This document shows positions 6,780 to 16,298 of a stretch of DNA of 64,000 nucleotides, in pieces. Below the pieces are notes generated by a model that saw only the letters and a list, made by a program, of their open reading frames with translations, was not told where the DNA came from and searched no databases. A program made the position numbers and the translations under genes. Numbering within the stretch: the first letter of the stretch is position 1; every line of letters begins with the position of its first letter. The DNA is taken from assembly GCA_965222535.1 (NCBI GenBank), contig OZ244957.1:682001-746000 (forward strand), in the 5' to 3' direction. The stretch is from G965222535 sp965222535 (lineage in GTDB: Bacteria > Pseudomonadota > Gammaproteobacteria > HK1).

Positions 6780-9365
6780 TTATTCGGCCTCCAAGGCTTT
6801 CAGTTCATAGATCAGCGCCAATGCCGCACGCGGCGTCAGCGTGTCCGGATCAACCGCCTGCAGCCGCTGGCGCAGGGCGCTTGGCGTTGGTTCCGCGCTG
6901 ACCTGCGCGCTTGCGCAAGGGGATGCAGGCGCCGTGCGCGGTGCCACAGCGGTGCCGGTGTCGCTGCTCTCAAGGCTTTGCAGCAACCCTTGCGCATTTG
7001 CGATAACGCTCTCTGGCACGCCCGCGAGGCGCGCTACTTGGATGCCATAGCTGCGACTCGCCGGCCCCTCCATAGCGCGATACATGAACACGATTTTATC
7101 CTCGTGTTCGCGCGCCGCGAGGTGGATGTTGCGCATCGTCGGGTATTGCTCCGGGAGCCCCGTCAGCTCAAAGTAATGCGTTGCAAATAAGGTGAAAGCG
7201 TGATTCACGGTGGCGAGATGGGTGGCGCAGGCAAGCGCTAAGGCGAGTCCATCGTAGGTGCTGGTGCCCCTGCCGATCTCATCGATCAACACTAAGCTGT
7301 GCGCACCTGCGCGATGCAGAATATGCGCCATCTCGCTCATTTCTACCATGAACGTCGAGCGCCCACTGGCTACGTCGTCACCGCCGCCGATGCGCGTGAA
7401 AATGCGCTCAACAGCGCCGATCGTAGCGGCCTTGGCGGGCACAAAGCTGCCGACATGGGCGAGCAGGACGATCAGCGCCGTCTGCCGCATCAGCGTCGAT
7501 TTGCCACCCATGTTGGGGCCGGTGATGATCAACATGCGGCGCTCGTTATCCAACACCACGTCGTTTGCGATAAACGGGCTGCTAAGGTGCGCATCCACCA
7601 CTGGATGACGTCCGCCCTCGATCTGAATGCACGGATCGTCGGTCAGCACCGGCAGGCTAAGGTTGAGGCTCTGTGCGCGCTCGGCGAGGTTCGCTAGCAC
7701 GTCCAGCTTGGCCAACGCCGCAACCAAGCGTTGCAGGCCCGGCAGGTATTTCAGGAGGCGCGCCAGCAGTGCGTTGTACAGTTGCTTTTCGCGTTCCATG
7801 GAGCGCGCCCGTGCGCTTAGGATGCGATCCTCAAATTGTTTCAGATCAGCGGTGGTGTAGCGCTCGGTGCTCTTCAGCGTTTGGCGGCGGATATATGCCG
7901 TAGGCGCGTTGCTCGCCTGGCTGCGCGGCAGCTCGATGTAGTAACCGTGCACGCGGTTGTAACCCACCTTAAGGTGGGCTATGCCGCTGCGCGCACGCTC
8001 TTCCTGCTCCAACTGATTGAGGTATTGATCACCGTCGGTGGTGAGCCGCCGCAGCGCATCAAGATCGGCGTCATAGCCACTCGCGATCACCCCGCCATCG
8101 GCGATCAGCAGTGATGGTTCGGCGGCGATCGCCTGACGCAATAAGCAAAGCAGGTCGGGGTGATTGTCGATCGCCCGCAATAAGCCACCCAGCCCTGCGG
8201 TATCACAGTTTGCAAGAGTGGCCGGCAACTCGGGGATCCGCGTCAGCGAGCGCCGCAGATGCATCAGATCGCGCACCCGCGCCGAGCCAAGCCCAATGCG
8301 CGACAAAACCCGCTCAAGATCGCCTATTTGCTTCAGGATTGCTTGCAGCGCGGCGAGGTCCGCACTTTGCATCAGGGTGCTGATCGCCTGCTGACGGCGG
8401 CGGATGCGCGCTCGATCGCGCAACGGTTGAGTCAGCCAGCGCTTGAGCTCGCGACAGCCCATCGCGGTCGCAGTGCGATCGAATACAGCAGTCAGGGTTT
8501 GCGCCGGGTTGCCGCAGAGACTGGTGCTGATCTCCAGATTGCGCCGGGTCGTCGCGTCAAGCACTAGGTTGGCGTCATATTGTTGGATCTGCGGCGGCTG
8601 CAGGTGAGGCATCTCAGTACACTGGGTTTGCTTCGCGTAGCGCAGCACGCAGCCCGCGGCGGCGACCATCAACGGTGCCTGCTCAAGCTCCAGTGAACTC
8701 AGATCGGCGAGCCCAAATTGCGAAAGTAACAAGCGGCGTCCGCTTTCGCAATCAAAATACCACGTCGGCAGCCGCCGTACGCCAGCGCGCCGGCAGAGCC
8801 AGTGCGTGCGCGGCACATCCTCCGCGATCACTACTTCAGCCGGCTGCAAGCGCTCCAGCTCGGCCAGCAGCGCGCTGTCGTCGCCAAGCGTGGTGCAATG
8901 GAAATGACCGCTGGACAACTCCAGATACGCCATACCAACGCCATCGGTGCTGATATAAATGCCGCACAACAAATTTTGGCGGTGATCTTCAAGCAAGGAG
9001 TCATCCGTCAGCGTTCCCGGCGTCAGGACGCGGGTAACTTTGCGCTCAACCGGACCACGGCTGTTGGCGGGATCACCGATTTGATCGCAGATGGCGACGC
9101 TCTGGCCCTGCTTGAGCAGGCGCCCTAGGTACGACTCGACCGAATGCGCCGGCACGCCCGCCATCGGGATCGGTTTGCCTCCCGACTGACCGCGAGCGGT
9201 GAGCGCAATGCCCAGCAAGTCCGCGGCCTGCTGCGCATCGTCGAAGAACAGCTCGTAGAAATCACCCATGCGGTAGAGCAACAGCGCATCGCGGTGCTCG
9301 GCCTTGATGCGCAGGTACTGCTGCATCACCGGCGTGTGCTGCGAGGGCGATGTCAGTAGTGGCAT
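6780..9365 (-). CDS. mutS: DNA mismatch repair protein MutS
   Basis: An 861-residue protein (E. coli 853) that recognises mispairs and starts methyl-directed mismatch repair. Domain order: mismatch-binding domain with the Phe-X-Glu wedge in YRMGDFYELF and the usual opening HTPVMQQYLRIK, connector, lever/clamp region, then the ATPase with Walker A GPNMGGKST, Walker B LVLIDEIGRGTSTYDG and the HATHLA/FATHYFEL segment. The C-terminus (LTPRAALALIYELKALE) resembles the dimer/tetramer tail. I set the start at ATG 9365 because a longer frame to 9455 would add a hydrophobic leader foreign to MutS. No good ribosome site is seen at either. All key motifs look intact. Confidence 0.96.
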   Translation of the reverse strand: MPLLTSPSQHTPVMQQYLRIKAEHRDALLLYRMGDFYELFFDDAQQAADLLGIALTARGQSGGKPIPMAGVPAHSVESYLGRLLKQGQSVAICDQIGDPANSRGPVERKVTRVLTPGTLTDDSLLEDHRQNLLCGIYISTDGVGMAYLELSSGHFHCTTLGDDSALLAELERLQPAEVVIAEDVPRTHWLCRRAGVRRLPTWYFDCESGRRLLLSQFGLADLSSLELEQAPLMVAAAGCVLRYAKQTQCTEMPHLQPPQIQQYDANLVLDATTRRNLEISTSLCGNPAQTLTAVFDRTATAMGCRELKRWLTQPLRDRARIRRRQQAISTLMQSADLAALQAILKQIGDLERVLSRIGLGSARVRDLMHLRRSLTRIPELPATLANCDTAGLGGLLRAIDNHPDLLCLLRQAIAAEPSLLIADGGVIASGYDADLDALRRLTTDGDQYLNQLEQEERARSGIAHLKVGYNRVHGYYIELPRSQASNAPTAYIRRQTLKSTERYTTADLKQFEDRILSARARSMEREKQLYNALLARLLKYLPGLQRLVAALAKLDVLANLAERAQSLNLSLPVLTDDPCIQIEGGRHPVVDAHLSSPFIANDVVLDNERRMLIITGPNMGGKSTLMRQTALIVLLAHVGSFVPAKAATIGAVERIFTRIGGGDDVASGRSTFMVEMSEMAHILHRAGAHSLVLIDEIGRGTSTYDGLALALACATHLATVNHAFTLFATHYFELTGLPEQYPTMRNIHLAAREHEDKIVFMYRAMEGPASRSYGIQVARLAGVPESVIANAQGLLQSLESSDTGTAVAPRTAPASPCASAQVSAEPTPSALRQRLQAVDPDTLTPRAALALIYELKALEAE

Positions 9366-9551
9366 GCGCGTGAGCGGGCGGTCAAACAGCCGTGACGCAA
9401 GATAACCGCCACCGCAGAGAAAAAGCAGGAGCGCAGCAGCAGCGCAACGCGGCAAAGAAAGCCGCCTGCCGGCCCGACTTTGAAGGGTAAGCGGTGATCG
9501 AAGCCGCGGCGTAAAGCGGTTGTGTTGCCCTCAGCGGCTTGGTTCATCCGC

Positions 9552-10211
9552 TCAATCGTGGTGCGGCGCGGCGGCGAACAGCCACGCCGCCTGACGGCGG
9601 CGGGTGTTCTCGTAAGCGCGAATATCGTCAGCGTATTGCAAGGTCCGCCCGATTTCATCCAGCCCCTGCTGCAAGCAGTGTTTACGGGACGCATCAAGGG
9701 CGAAATTATAGCCGCGGCTATCACCCACCACGGCTACCGTTTGGCTCGCAAGGTCAACATGCAACTGCAATCCAGGGGCGGCGGCGATACGGCGAAACAA
9801 TGCGTCCACCTGCGCTTCGGGCAAGGTGATCGCCAGCAAGCCGTTGTTGAAGCTGTTGTTATAGAAAATATCGCCAAAACTTGGGGCGATGGCAACGCGA
9901 ATACCATAATCCAATAACGCCCAAACCGCATGTTCACGGCTGGAACCGCAACCGAAATTGCTCCGCGCAAGCAATATGCCGGCATTGCGGTAGTCATCAT
10001 GGTTGAGCACAAATGCGCGGTTCAGCGGTCGCTTAGTATTGTCCGCGCCGGGTTCGCCGTGATCCAGATAACGCCACGCATCAAACAAATTCGCCCCAAA
10101 GCCGGTTTTCTCTATGGATTTTAAAAACTGCTTGGGAATAATAGAGTCGGTGTCAACATTGGCCCGATCAAGCGGCACCGCGATCGCCGTCAGTTCGCTG
10201 AACGCCCGCAT
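9552..10211 (-). CDS. leuD: 3-isopropylmalate dehydratase small subunit
   Basis: A 219-residue protein (family about 200-215) forming, with LeuC, the isomerase that converts 2- to 3-isopropylmalate in leucine synthesis. Visible family blocks are VDTDSIIPKQFLK, LNHDDYRNAGILLARSNFGCGSSREHAVWAL, IAPSFGDIFYNNSFNNGLL. The SNFGCGSSREH substrate loop is intact. Unlike the usual leuC-leuD-leuB order, no other leucine gene lies next to it in the window: upstream is the divergent rplM leader, downstream is mutS. The LeuC partner must be elsewhere. Confidence 0.95.
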   Translation of the reverse strand: MRAFSELTAIAVPLDRANVDTDSIIPKQFLKSIEKTGFGANLFDAWRYLDHGEPGADNTKRPLNRAFVLNHDDYRNAGILLARSNFGCGSSREHAVWALLDYGIRVAIAPSFGDIFYNNSFNNGLLAITLPEAQVDALFRRIAAAPGLQLHVDLASQTVAVVGDSRGYNFALDASRKHCLQQGLDEIGRTLQYADDIRAYENTRRRQAAWLFAAAPHHD

Positions 10212-10257
10212 ATCAGCTCCTTAGTCAATAAAATTAGAGTGGGAAAGTAGAACCTCA

Positions 10258-10360
10258 GCATTAGGGCTTATCTATTGGGTGAATGATTATAAATCAACGA
10301 CTTACGTTACAAGTAAGCGCGTCCATCCCCTCCACCCCCCAGTTTTTCGAGGTTCCCATT
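10258..10360 (+). repeat. Repeat family A copy, forward
   Basis: GGGCTTATCTATTGGGT, ATTATAAATCAACGACTTACGTTACA, a C-rich tract and CAGTTTTTCGAGGTTCCC. It separates leuD from the rplM leader and is followed directly by a family C repeat. Confidence 0.85.
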
Positions 10361-10375
10361 ATATACTCATGGGAA

Positions 10376-10586
10376 CCCCAAGCTACTTGAAGATGCAAGA
10401 AGGGGGGTATAACCAATCCTTACTGCAGCCAGCAGCAATAAACGAAGCTATCCCAGAGCGCTTGGCTACACAAAATGCACGGCACCCCGTCAGAACCATT
10501 GCCCCTGCCATCTCCCAGAGAGAAAGGGGAGTTCCCACGCACAGTTTGGGGGCGCGTTCAATCAAGCATCTTGATTACAAGTATGG
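10376..10586 (+). repeat. Repeat family C, first copy
   Basis: The segment from CTACTTGAAGATGCAAG to CATCTTGATTACAAGTATGG corresponds in order to 38310-38530 upstream of the pentapeptide gene. Shared blocks: GGGGTATAACC, ATCCTTACT, GAAGC, CATCTCCCAGAG and ATTACAAGTAT. About 200 bp long, diverged, non-coding. Confidence 0.75.
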
Positions 10587-10592
10587 AACGAC

Positions 10593-10621
10593 TTGCATCG
10601 CCCTCTAAGGAAAGCGATAAT
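10593..10621 (+). promoter_or_regulatory. Predicted sigma-70 promoter for rplM-rpsI
   Basis: TTGCAT (-35), a 17-bp spacer and GATAAT (-10), ending 53 bases before the rplM start codon. It lies just downstream of the family C repeat, so the repeat stops short of the promoter. Confidence 0.65.
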
Positions 10622-10674
10622 AACCGCCACACTACCAACACGCAGGCGACTGCCTCTTGCTCGGAGAATACCCG

Positions 10675-11103
10675 ATGGGCACGTTTAGTGCAAAACCTAC
10701 AAACATCGACCATGATTGGTTTGTCGTTGATGCGACTGACAAACCTTTAGGCCGCTTGGCCTCGAAAATTGCGTTTCGCTTACGCGGTAAGCACAAACCA
10801 GAATTCACTCCGCATGTTGATACCGGCGATTATATAGTCGTTATCAATGCCGCAAAAGTGACTATCAGCGGTGCCAAACGGACCGATAAAATCTATTATC
10901 GCCACTCAGGTTATCCTGGTGGACTCAAGTCCATCAGCTTTAACCGCTTGCTCGAAACCGCGCCCACGCGCTCCCTTGAACATGCCATCAAGGGCATGAT
11001 GCCCAAGGGGCCGCTGGGGCGACAAATGCTGCGCAAGCTGCGCATCTATGCCGGCGACACGCACCGACATAGCGCCCAACAACCGCAGCCATTGTCGCTA
11101 TAA
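10675..11103 (+). CDS. rplM: 50S ribosomal protein L13
   Basis: 142 residues, the same as E. coli L13, an early-assembling large-subunit protein. MGTFSAKPTNIDHDWFVVDA, KPLGRLAS, GDYIVVINAAKV, KIYYRHSGYPGGLKS and GMMPKGPLGRQMLRKLRIYAG are classical L13 blocks. ATG 10675 has GGAG 8 bases upstream; the frame could extend six codons upstream but without a ribosome site. It is co-transcribed with rpsI after a 137-bp gap, the conserved proteobacterial order. Confidence 0.97.
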   Translation: MGTFSAKPTNIDHDWFVVDATDKPLGRLASKIAFRLRGKHKPEFTPHVDTGDYIVVINAAKVTISGAKRTDKIYYRHSGYPGGLKSISFNRLLETAPTRSLEHAIKGMMPKGPLGRQMLRKLRIYAGDTHRHSAQQPQPLSL

Positions 11104-11240
11104 CATTCCCCTCCCTTGGCGGAAAGAAGACGCCGGTGACCAACAAATGCACAACGCGCCTCCACTCAAAACCAGTGGCTTAGCTGAAATCCGCCGCCGC
11201 TTCGCTGGTTTTCATCCCCTCATTTTGGAGTTTGCGCCAT

Positions 11241-11633
11241 ATGGAGTCTAATCCCTATTATGCTACCGGGCGCCGCAAGACTGCAGCGGCGCGCGTATTT
11301 ATGAGTCGTGGTAGAGGACGTATTTTGGTTAACCGTCAACCGGTGGATGAGTATTTTTGCCGCGAGACGAACCGGATGATTGTGCTTCAACCCTTAGAAA
11401 CAGTGGAGATGGTGGATCAGTTTGATATCACCGCGACCGTACGAGGGGGTGGCAACAGCAGCCAAGCGGGCGCGATTCGCCACGGCATCACGCGGGCGCT
11501 GATAAACTACGATGAAACGCTGCGCCGGATACTGCGTACCGCCGGCTTTGTAACGCGAGATGCCCGCGAGAAAGAACGCAAGAAAGTCGGCTTGCACAAG
11601 GCTCGTAAGCGCCCTCAATACAGTAAGCGGTAA
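11241..11633 (+). CDS. rpsI: 30S ribosomal protein S9
   Basis: 130 residues, matching E. coli S9, whose C-terminal tail reaches the decoding centre. YYATGRRKTAAARVF, GRGRILVN, FDITATVRGGGNSSQAGAIRHGITRAL and the basic C-terminus KKVGLHKARKRPQYSKR (ending SKR) are all present. ATG 11241 has TTTGGAG 10 bases upstream; an earlier in-frame ATG three codons before is less well placed. Second gene of the rplM operon. Confidence 0.97.
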   Translation: MESNPYYATGRRKTAAARVFMSRGRGRILVNRQPVDEYFCRETNRMIVLQPLETVEMVDQFDITATVRGGGNSSQAGAIRHGITRALINYDETLRRILRTAGFVTRDAREKERKKVGLHKARKRPQYSKR

Positions 11634-11817
11634 CCCCACCCACCACCGCCGCTTTCCACGCCTCACTCCATCGTTTGGCGGCTTTTGCGTTATGCCGCCG
11701 CCGCCTCTCCCTCCCGAGGTGCATTCTGGATCGTTCGATCAAGATGCGCTGCTTTTCCGCTTGTCTGAACGACCCTCGTCTGGCGCTCCGAGTAAATCCC
11801 GAATACCAAGCACCCCG

Positions 11818-11847
11818 CAGCATCGCAGTAATCACTCTGCGATGCTG
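11818..11847. terminator. Inverted repeat after rpsI, possible terminator
   Basis: CAGCATCGCAG and CTGCGATGCTG form a perfect 11-bp stem with an 8-base loop 185 bp after rpsI. No T run follows, so it may be a processing or Rho-dependent element. The rest of 11634-11885 holds nothing I recognise. Confidence 0.5.
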
Positions 11848-11885
11848 ACGTCTCGGCAAAACCCACTCAAGCCGTTGTATTTCTG

Positions 11886-11990
11886 ATCAAGGGCATGTCT
11901 ATTGAGGAAATGATTATAAATCAACAGCTTACGATACAGATGAGGATACCCCTTCCCCCTCACCCCCCGTTTTTCGAGGTACTCTCAAGG
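11886..11990 (+). repeat. Repeat family A copy, forward
   Basis: GGGCATGTCTATTGAGG, ATTATAAATCAACAGCTTACG, CCCCTTCCCCCTCACCCCCC and GTTTTTCGAGGTA, in the standard order. The remaining 200 bp up to the protease gene show no gene. Confidence 0.85.
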
Positions 11991-12194
11991 TATTCGGGCT
12001 GGGGGCACCATCAAAACCCATCACCTGCTCGCCCTTCAGGGCTGCACTTGCTGCTTTGACAAGTGATTTTTTTGGGGAAGCTTCTGCTGCTGCGTGTTAC
12101 ACCTGCCGGCAAGCACTGTCGCCACGCCCTCTAGCAAGCGGACTTTAAAGCGGCTTATAGGCACGGTTTATATCACTGCGAGCGGCTTAAGACG

Positions 12195-14540
12195 TTACCA
12201 GTTCAATTGGTAGCCCGCCGCGATACGCGAGTGGTGTTGGCCACGGACATGATCTCGATTCAGGACCTGCAGCAACTGAACCGTCAAACGTCCCTCGCCA
12301 ATAGTGTGTTCATGACCCAAGCTGATGTGGAAAGCGCGCGCATCAGGGACCAGAGAGAAGCTATGTTGGCGATAGAGAGGCGTACCGTCGGTGGTACGCC
12401 CATAAGCATAATGCAGCACCCCTTCGCCGCTCTCGGCACGCAGTGGCTGTTCAATCTGGAAGCGCGTGCGGTGCTTGTCGTCAACATGCCCCAGCGCCAG
12501 CACTGCAGATGAAAGCAGCGAGCCAGAGGCCTCAAACAACGCCCCTTCTGCATAGTTCGCTTTGCCAACGGCAACCATCAGCCGAGTGTGCCATGACCAA
12601 CCTGACAAGGGGGATTGAGGCAGCCCTTCAAGACTGTGTTCAAAGCCCGCGAACACCATGCCTGAACGCACTCTTGATGCGAAAGCGCCACGCGCGCGCG
12701 CGCCATAGTGGGTTTCATTATCAGCGACAAAACCAACCCGCAATCCAGACCATGCGCTTTTCTCAGCACCAAATGGGGCCGCTGAGAACCCGAATGTGTG
12801 TTGATTCAACGCCATCCGCAATGCACTGCCATGCTGATCGGTTAAGCTGAACCAACGCAAGCTCTTCAACAGCCCGCTACGCTCAAGCACCGGCTTGCGG
12901 CCCAATCCTTCCCATGCTGATGGAAGCCGGATGCTGGAGGTTTTGACCCTACTCGAGGCGTCATGCCAGAACGGGTAATTCAAAGCATCAAATGCGGCAA
13001 TTTCGATGCTTTGCAAGCCTAACAGCACCGCCGCGCCATAAACTGAAGGAGTGCTGAGCATGGCGTTGCCAAGCAGCGAACTTTTGCCATTGGCAGCACT
13101 CATAGAGACCTCACCAACACTGATAAGTGCTGCATTCAGATCAAGCAACCCAACCCCATAGGTGACCGTATCGGCATAGATACCACTGCGATCTGCCGTC
13201 TGTTTAACGCGCTGCATGGCCTCAACCGCGGGCACCTGGTTACGGGCATTGAGCATAACCGCCGCGATAGCGCCAGTAACCCGTGGAGCGGCAAAAGAGG
13301 TGCCTATCGCATTGGCGGCTGTCTGACCATTGGGTACTGCAACGCCTCGTGCATCACCTAGTGCTGCAATGCAATAGTGTAATCCGTGCGCGGCTTGATC
13401 CCAAGACACGCCTGCGGCGGAGCGTTCACCGCAGCGATTTGAATAATGCGCAATACTGCCATCCGATCCCGTAGCAACCACGGCTACCCAATGATCGCGC
13501 AGCACTGCGTAGTAGTAAGGCAAGATAGAGGTCGGGTTGGGGATGCTGGCGCTCTCATTTCCCGCCGCCCATACTTGCACCACTTTGTCACTTGTGGCGA
13601 CCTCCAACTGCGCAAAAGCTTCCCAATAGTCTCGCAGCCAGTGGCCTTGGGTTGCACCCTCAAACCCAGCGATTATGTCAGCATAATCACTATCTTGGCG
13701 TACCCCTATCGATCGATTGAGGATGTCGATATTGCGGTGGTCAACCACATCCAGAAGATCCTGGAATGTGATACTTTCATCCGATGCTTGCTGGTTTTCT
13801 GAAGCATTAATACTGAGCGGCACGATGGTGGCGGATCTTGTCGTCCCAACCGAGTGTTCCGCGACCAGCGCCGCAACGATAGTGCCATGCCTCATTTCAG
13901 CCGCTGAAGGCAGCCGGTATATGGTATTGGTGCTTCTGTCATAGATATACAAAGTTTGGTCGCTGTAGAATGGGATATTATTCGCAACGCCTAGCAGCAT
14001 TTCTCTTGCACAAAACTGCCGATCGGCATTGGCACCAATGCAGCCTGCTGGTATCTCAATCAGATATGACGACGTCGCCGATCTAACAAACAAGCACAGA
14101 TCGTTCAATGAACTTGTCATGCAGGGACTGGGAGGTTGTAAGGTAGTCGGGTAAAGTAGCTCTACACCAGAAGTTGCCACCCTATCAGCAAATACGGGAT
14201 GATTAATATCCACACCAGTGTCATGGATACCCACCCGAACACTGGTGTCAGAGCTTGACGCTACGCCATCAATACCGTCATGGAAGCTGACCTGGGGGCT
14301 GGCACCTGAATCCGGCGTTGCTCCATCGCTGTCGGTATTGGAGTCCGGCGTTGCTCCATCGCTGTCGGTATTGGAGTCCGGCGTTGCTCCATCGCTGTCG
14401 GTAGGCGACTCGCTGGCAGGGGGGGGAGCACCTGAATCCAATGATGAATCAGCACTGGGATCAATAGCACTGCCGCCGCCACAGGCGACCACAGTGAAGA
14501 TCGCAACGATGCCAAAACCCCATTTTAATATATGCCGCAT
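12195..14540 (-). CDS. Lipoprotein subtilisin-like protease with autotransporter-like C-terminus
   Basis: About 781 residues. MRHILKWGFGIVAIFTVVAC is a lipoprotein signal with lipobox VVAC; an upstream in-frame ATG at 14567 would add nine residues. Next come a low-complexity acidic linker of three TDSDGATPDSN units and a peptidase S8 domain. The catalytic triad is visible: Asp in VGIHDTGVD (residue 116 counted from ATG 14567), His in RHGTIVAALV (227), Ser in GTSFAAP (424), with AAGN (Asn338) as oxyanion partner. The last about 200 residues alternate like beta strands and end AAGYQLNW with an aromatic residue, as in autotransporter barrels. Lipid-anchored subtilase autotransporters (NalP, SphB1) process other surface proteins; this one may too. 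No dedicated ribosome site is seen. Confidence 0.82.
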   Translation of the reverse strand: MRHILKWGFGIVAIFTVVACGGGSAIDPSADSSLDSGAPPPASESPTDSDGATPDSNTDSDGATPDSNTDSDGATPDSGASPQVSFHDGIDGVASSSDTSVRVGIHDTGVDINHPVFADRVATSGVELLYPTTLQPPSPCMTSSLNDLCLFVRSATSSYLIEIPAGCIGANADRQFCAREMLLGVANNIPFYSDQTLYIYDRSTNTIYRLPSAAEMRHGTIVAALVAEHSVGTTRSATIVPLSINASENQQASDESITFQDLLDVVDHRNIDILNRSIGVRQDSDYADIIAGFEGATQGHWLRDYWEAFAQLEVATSDKVVQVWAAGNESASIPNPTSILPYYYAVLRDHWVAVVATGSDGSIAHYSNRCGERSAAGVSWDQAAHGLHYCIAALGDARGVAVPNGQTAANAIGTSFAAPRVTGAIAAVMLNARNQVPAVEAMQRVKQTADRSGIYADTVTYGVGLLDLNAALISVGEVSMSAANGKSSLLGNAMLSTPSVYGAAVLLGLQSIEIAAFDALNYPFWHDASSRVKTSSIRLPSAWEGLGRKPVLERSGLLKSLRWFSLTDQHGSALRMALNQHTFGFSAAPFGAEKSAWSGLRVGFVADNETHYGARARGAFASRVRSGMVFAGFEHSLEGLPQSPLSGWSWHTRLMVAVGKANYAEGALFEASGSLLSSAVLALGHVDDKHRTRFQIEQPLRAESGEGVLHYAYGRTTDGTPLYRQHSFSLVPDARAFHISLGHEHTIGEGRLTVQLLQVLNRDHVRGQHHSRIAAGYQLNW
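14308..14406 (-). repeat. Three 33-bp in-frame tandem repeats in the protease linker
   Basis: Near-identical 33-bp units at 14308, 14341 and 14374 encode the Asp/Ser-rich linker after the lipobox. The unit length is a multiple of three, so copy-number change would alter linker length without breaking the frame. Confidence 0.9.
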
Positions 14541-14567
14541 GAGCACATACCGGAAATAGGCGTACAT

Positions 14568-15397
14568 CTTAATTGACGCCCCCGACGCCTCGCCAAGAAC
14601 ATCTGATAGCGGTGTTTACGGCTTTGGCTCAAATGAGAAGGGACCGCTCTGCTCCGAACGTTATACCGACTACGAACGCGCATTGATCGCTCATGAAAGC
14701 CGCCCTGTTGATCGCACGATAAAGCACTCAAAGAGGATGGGGCGTCTCTACCGCCGACAGCATCGCAGCGCGTCACCAAAGAAGAAAACGCAGTCTCCTT
14801 GATGAATCGGGCGATGGCGGTCGCATGGAAGCCAGCCAGCCGCCAGAAGGATTGGGGCACGCCGTTGACCCAGAAACCCAGCAGTATCACGACTGCAAAA
14901 TCAGTACAGATGCGGGCACACGTATACGCTCATGTGCCAAGTAGTAACGGCCCCAACATGCTACCACCCACAACATGCAACACGTCGGTGCACTACACGT
15001 GCTCCTTGGCGATACTACGAGTCGAACGATTTATACGACTGAAGGCTATATCAGTAAAGCCCGCGAGCCGCCACCAACGGTCTGCCGGATCAGCTAATTC
15101 AGCACCACCGGTGAGGCCCCTTAGCGACCTGCCAAGAGCACCACCAGCCTTGCTAGGGGGCTGTTGTTCGTACGGTCTGTGGGGGGGGGTACGTACTACA
15201 GGTTTTCGGCGGCGTTGGCTCCAATGAGGGGCTGCGGCGAAGCATTGGCTTGCGGCGGGCGGGCGGGCGCATTTTGCCTTGCGTTATGTACAACATGAGG
15301 CGCAAAGGCTGGCTTGCGGCGGGCGGGAAACTTGCGCTTCCTGACGTCCGAAGCAGGTCAACCCGTCAGAAAAAGACATTGCTCCAGCGACATTAAA
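14568..15397. other. Gene-poor region with GC-rich repeated patches
   Basis: I see no gene here. It contains a run of nine or more G at about 15180 and two copies of GGCTTGCGGCGGGCGGG about 60 bp apart (near 15248 and 15311). Short open frames in it have no recognisable protein. It may be eroded coding sequence. Confidence 0.5.
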
Positions 15398-15446
15398 GAC
15401 ACCTCGGGAAACTGGCTTTGCCAGCTATTTCGAGGTGCCCCTAAAC
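15398..15446. repeat. Repeat family A terminal hairpin
   Basis: CACCTCGGGAAACTGGC and GCCAGCTATTTCGAGGTG form an imperfect hairpin of the type that borders complete family A copies. The bases from 15447 to 15750 show no gene. Confidence 0.65.
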
Positions 15447-15751
15447 AAAACCGCCGCCACACCAGCTAATTCCGTAAGCCTTCAATGAATCATCGGTTCA
15501 ACGTGGGCTTTCTGCATTCGACCGGTTCTTTTGAAGCGAGATACGTGATTAGCACGCCATCCAAGCCCCAGTACCCGGCGCGCCGCCTTTAAAAAAGCCG
15601 ATCTGACAGTACTTCCAGTGCCTCTATCAGAAGAACCTAAAACGGCCTTCCAGATTCGATTTTTGCAGCACCTTATACTTCACAGCTACCTGCCAACCTC
15701 GCTTCCGAGGCGACAGGGGATTCCAAGCTGTACAGAGCGACTCCGTGTGGG

Positions 15752-15856
15752 GGCCTCGAAAAACCATCAACGGGATGGGGTTTGGCGGAAGGGACATGAT
15801 TACCTGTAACGTAATTCATTGATTTATAACTCTTCCCCCAATAGACAAGCTCCGCA
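15752..15856 (-). repeat. Repeat family A copy at the left end of the type VI island, reverse
   Basis: CCTCGAAAAACCATCAACGG, GGGTTTGGCGGAAGGG, CTGTAACGTAATTCATTGAT, TTATAACTCTTCCCCC and AATAGACAAGCTCCGCAGGG. It ends 16 bp from the stop of the PAAR-like gene. A forward copy lies at the other end of the island (27795-27935). Confidence 0.85.
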
Positions 15857-15871
15857 GGGCACCTTGTGGGA

Positions 15872-16258
15872 TTAACTCAAAACGGTTTTAAAAGTCTGAC
15901 TTGGAGCAACCGTATTTCCAGGTGCGTTTGACAGATTATGCATTGTCGGTGCCGTCAAGCGCCAAACTGGACCACCTCCGACAAAATAACCTATCGATCC
16001 CATCAGTGGTCGCGCCGTGCCAACGATCATTTGACTGACAACGCCACCCATTGCACCCGGCTCATCGCCACTGGTAACCGCATACTGCGCCATGATATTT
16101 AACTCTGGCTGGCATTTGAGCATGATTGTGAAGTACGTAGGAACCACCGTTCCATTATTTGCTATGTTAGGATAAGGCGTTGGAATGGCAAAAGGAGGTA
16201 ACTTACACACATCAGGCGTTCCCGAGGACATTCCTTGTCCAAATGTCATGACCATCAT
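15872..16258 (-). CDS. DUF4150 PAAR-like spike tip protein
   Basis: About 128 residues. ATG 16258 was chosen because GGAGG lies 8 bases upstream; a longer frame to 16297 lacks that. FGQGMSSGTPDVCKLPP, FAIPTPYPNIANNGT and the later GAMGGVVS and GPVWRLT segments fit the DUF4150/PAAR-like domain, which caps VgrG spikes of type VI secretion systems and can carry effectors. Here only the tip domain is present, with no C-terminal toxin extension, so it would be a bare tip or one that recruits a separate cargo. It is the last gene of the island, 40 bp after the 399-residue protein gene, with which it may be co-loaded. Confidence 0.8.
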   Translation of the reverse strand: MMVMTFGQGMSSGTPDVCKLPPFAIPTPYPNIANNGTVVPTYFTIMLKCQPELNIMAQYAVTSGDEPGAMGGVVSQMIVGTARPLMGSIGYFVGGGPVWRLTAPTMHNLSNAPGNTVAPSQTFKTVLS

Positions 16259-16298
16259 CAGCTGAACCTCCATATAGTATAATGAAAACAAAACCATT

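Noticed and set aside
9366..9455. Longer MutS start with a hydrophobic leader
   Set aside because: MutS is cytoplasmic and homologues begin shortly before the HTPVMQQY block.
14308..14406. 33-bp repeats as a small CRISPR
   Set aside because: They are contiguous, without spacers, and lie in frame inside the protease gene.
14799..15227. 142-codon open frame after the protease gene
   Set aside because: No recognisable domains, Arg/Pro/Ser-rich reading of GC-rich non-coding sequence, no ribosome site.
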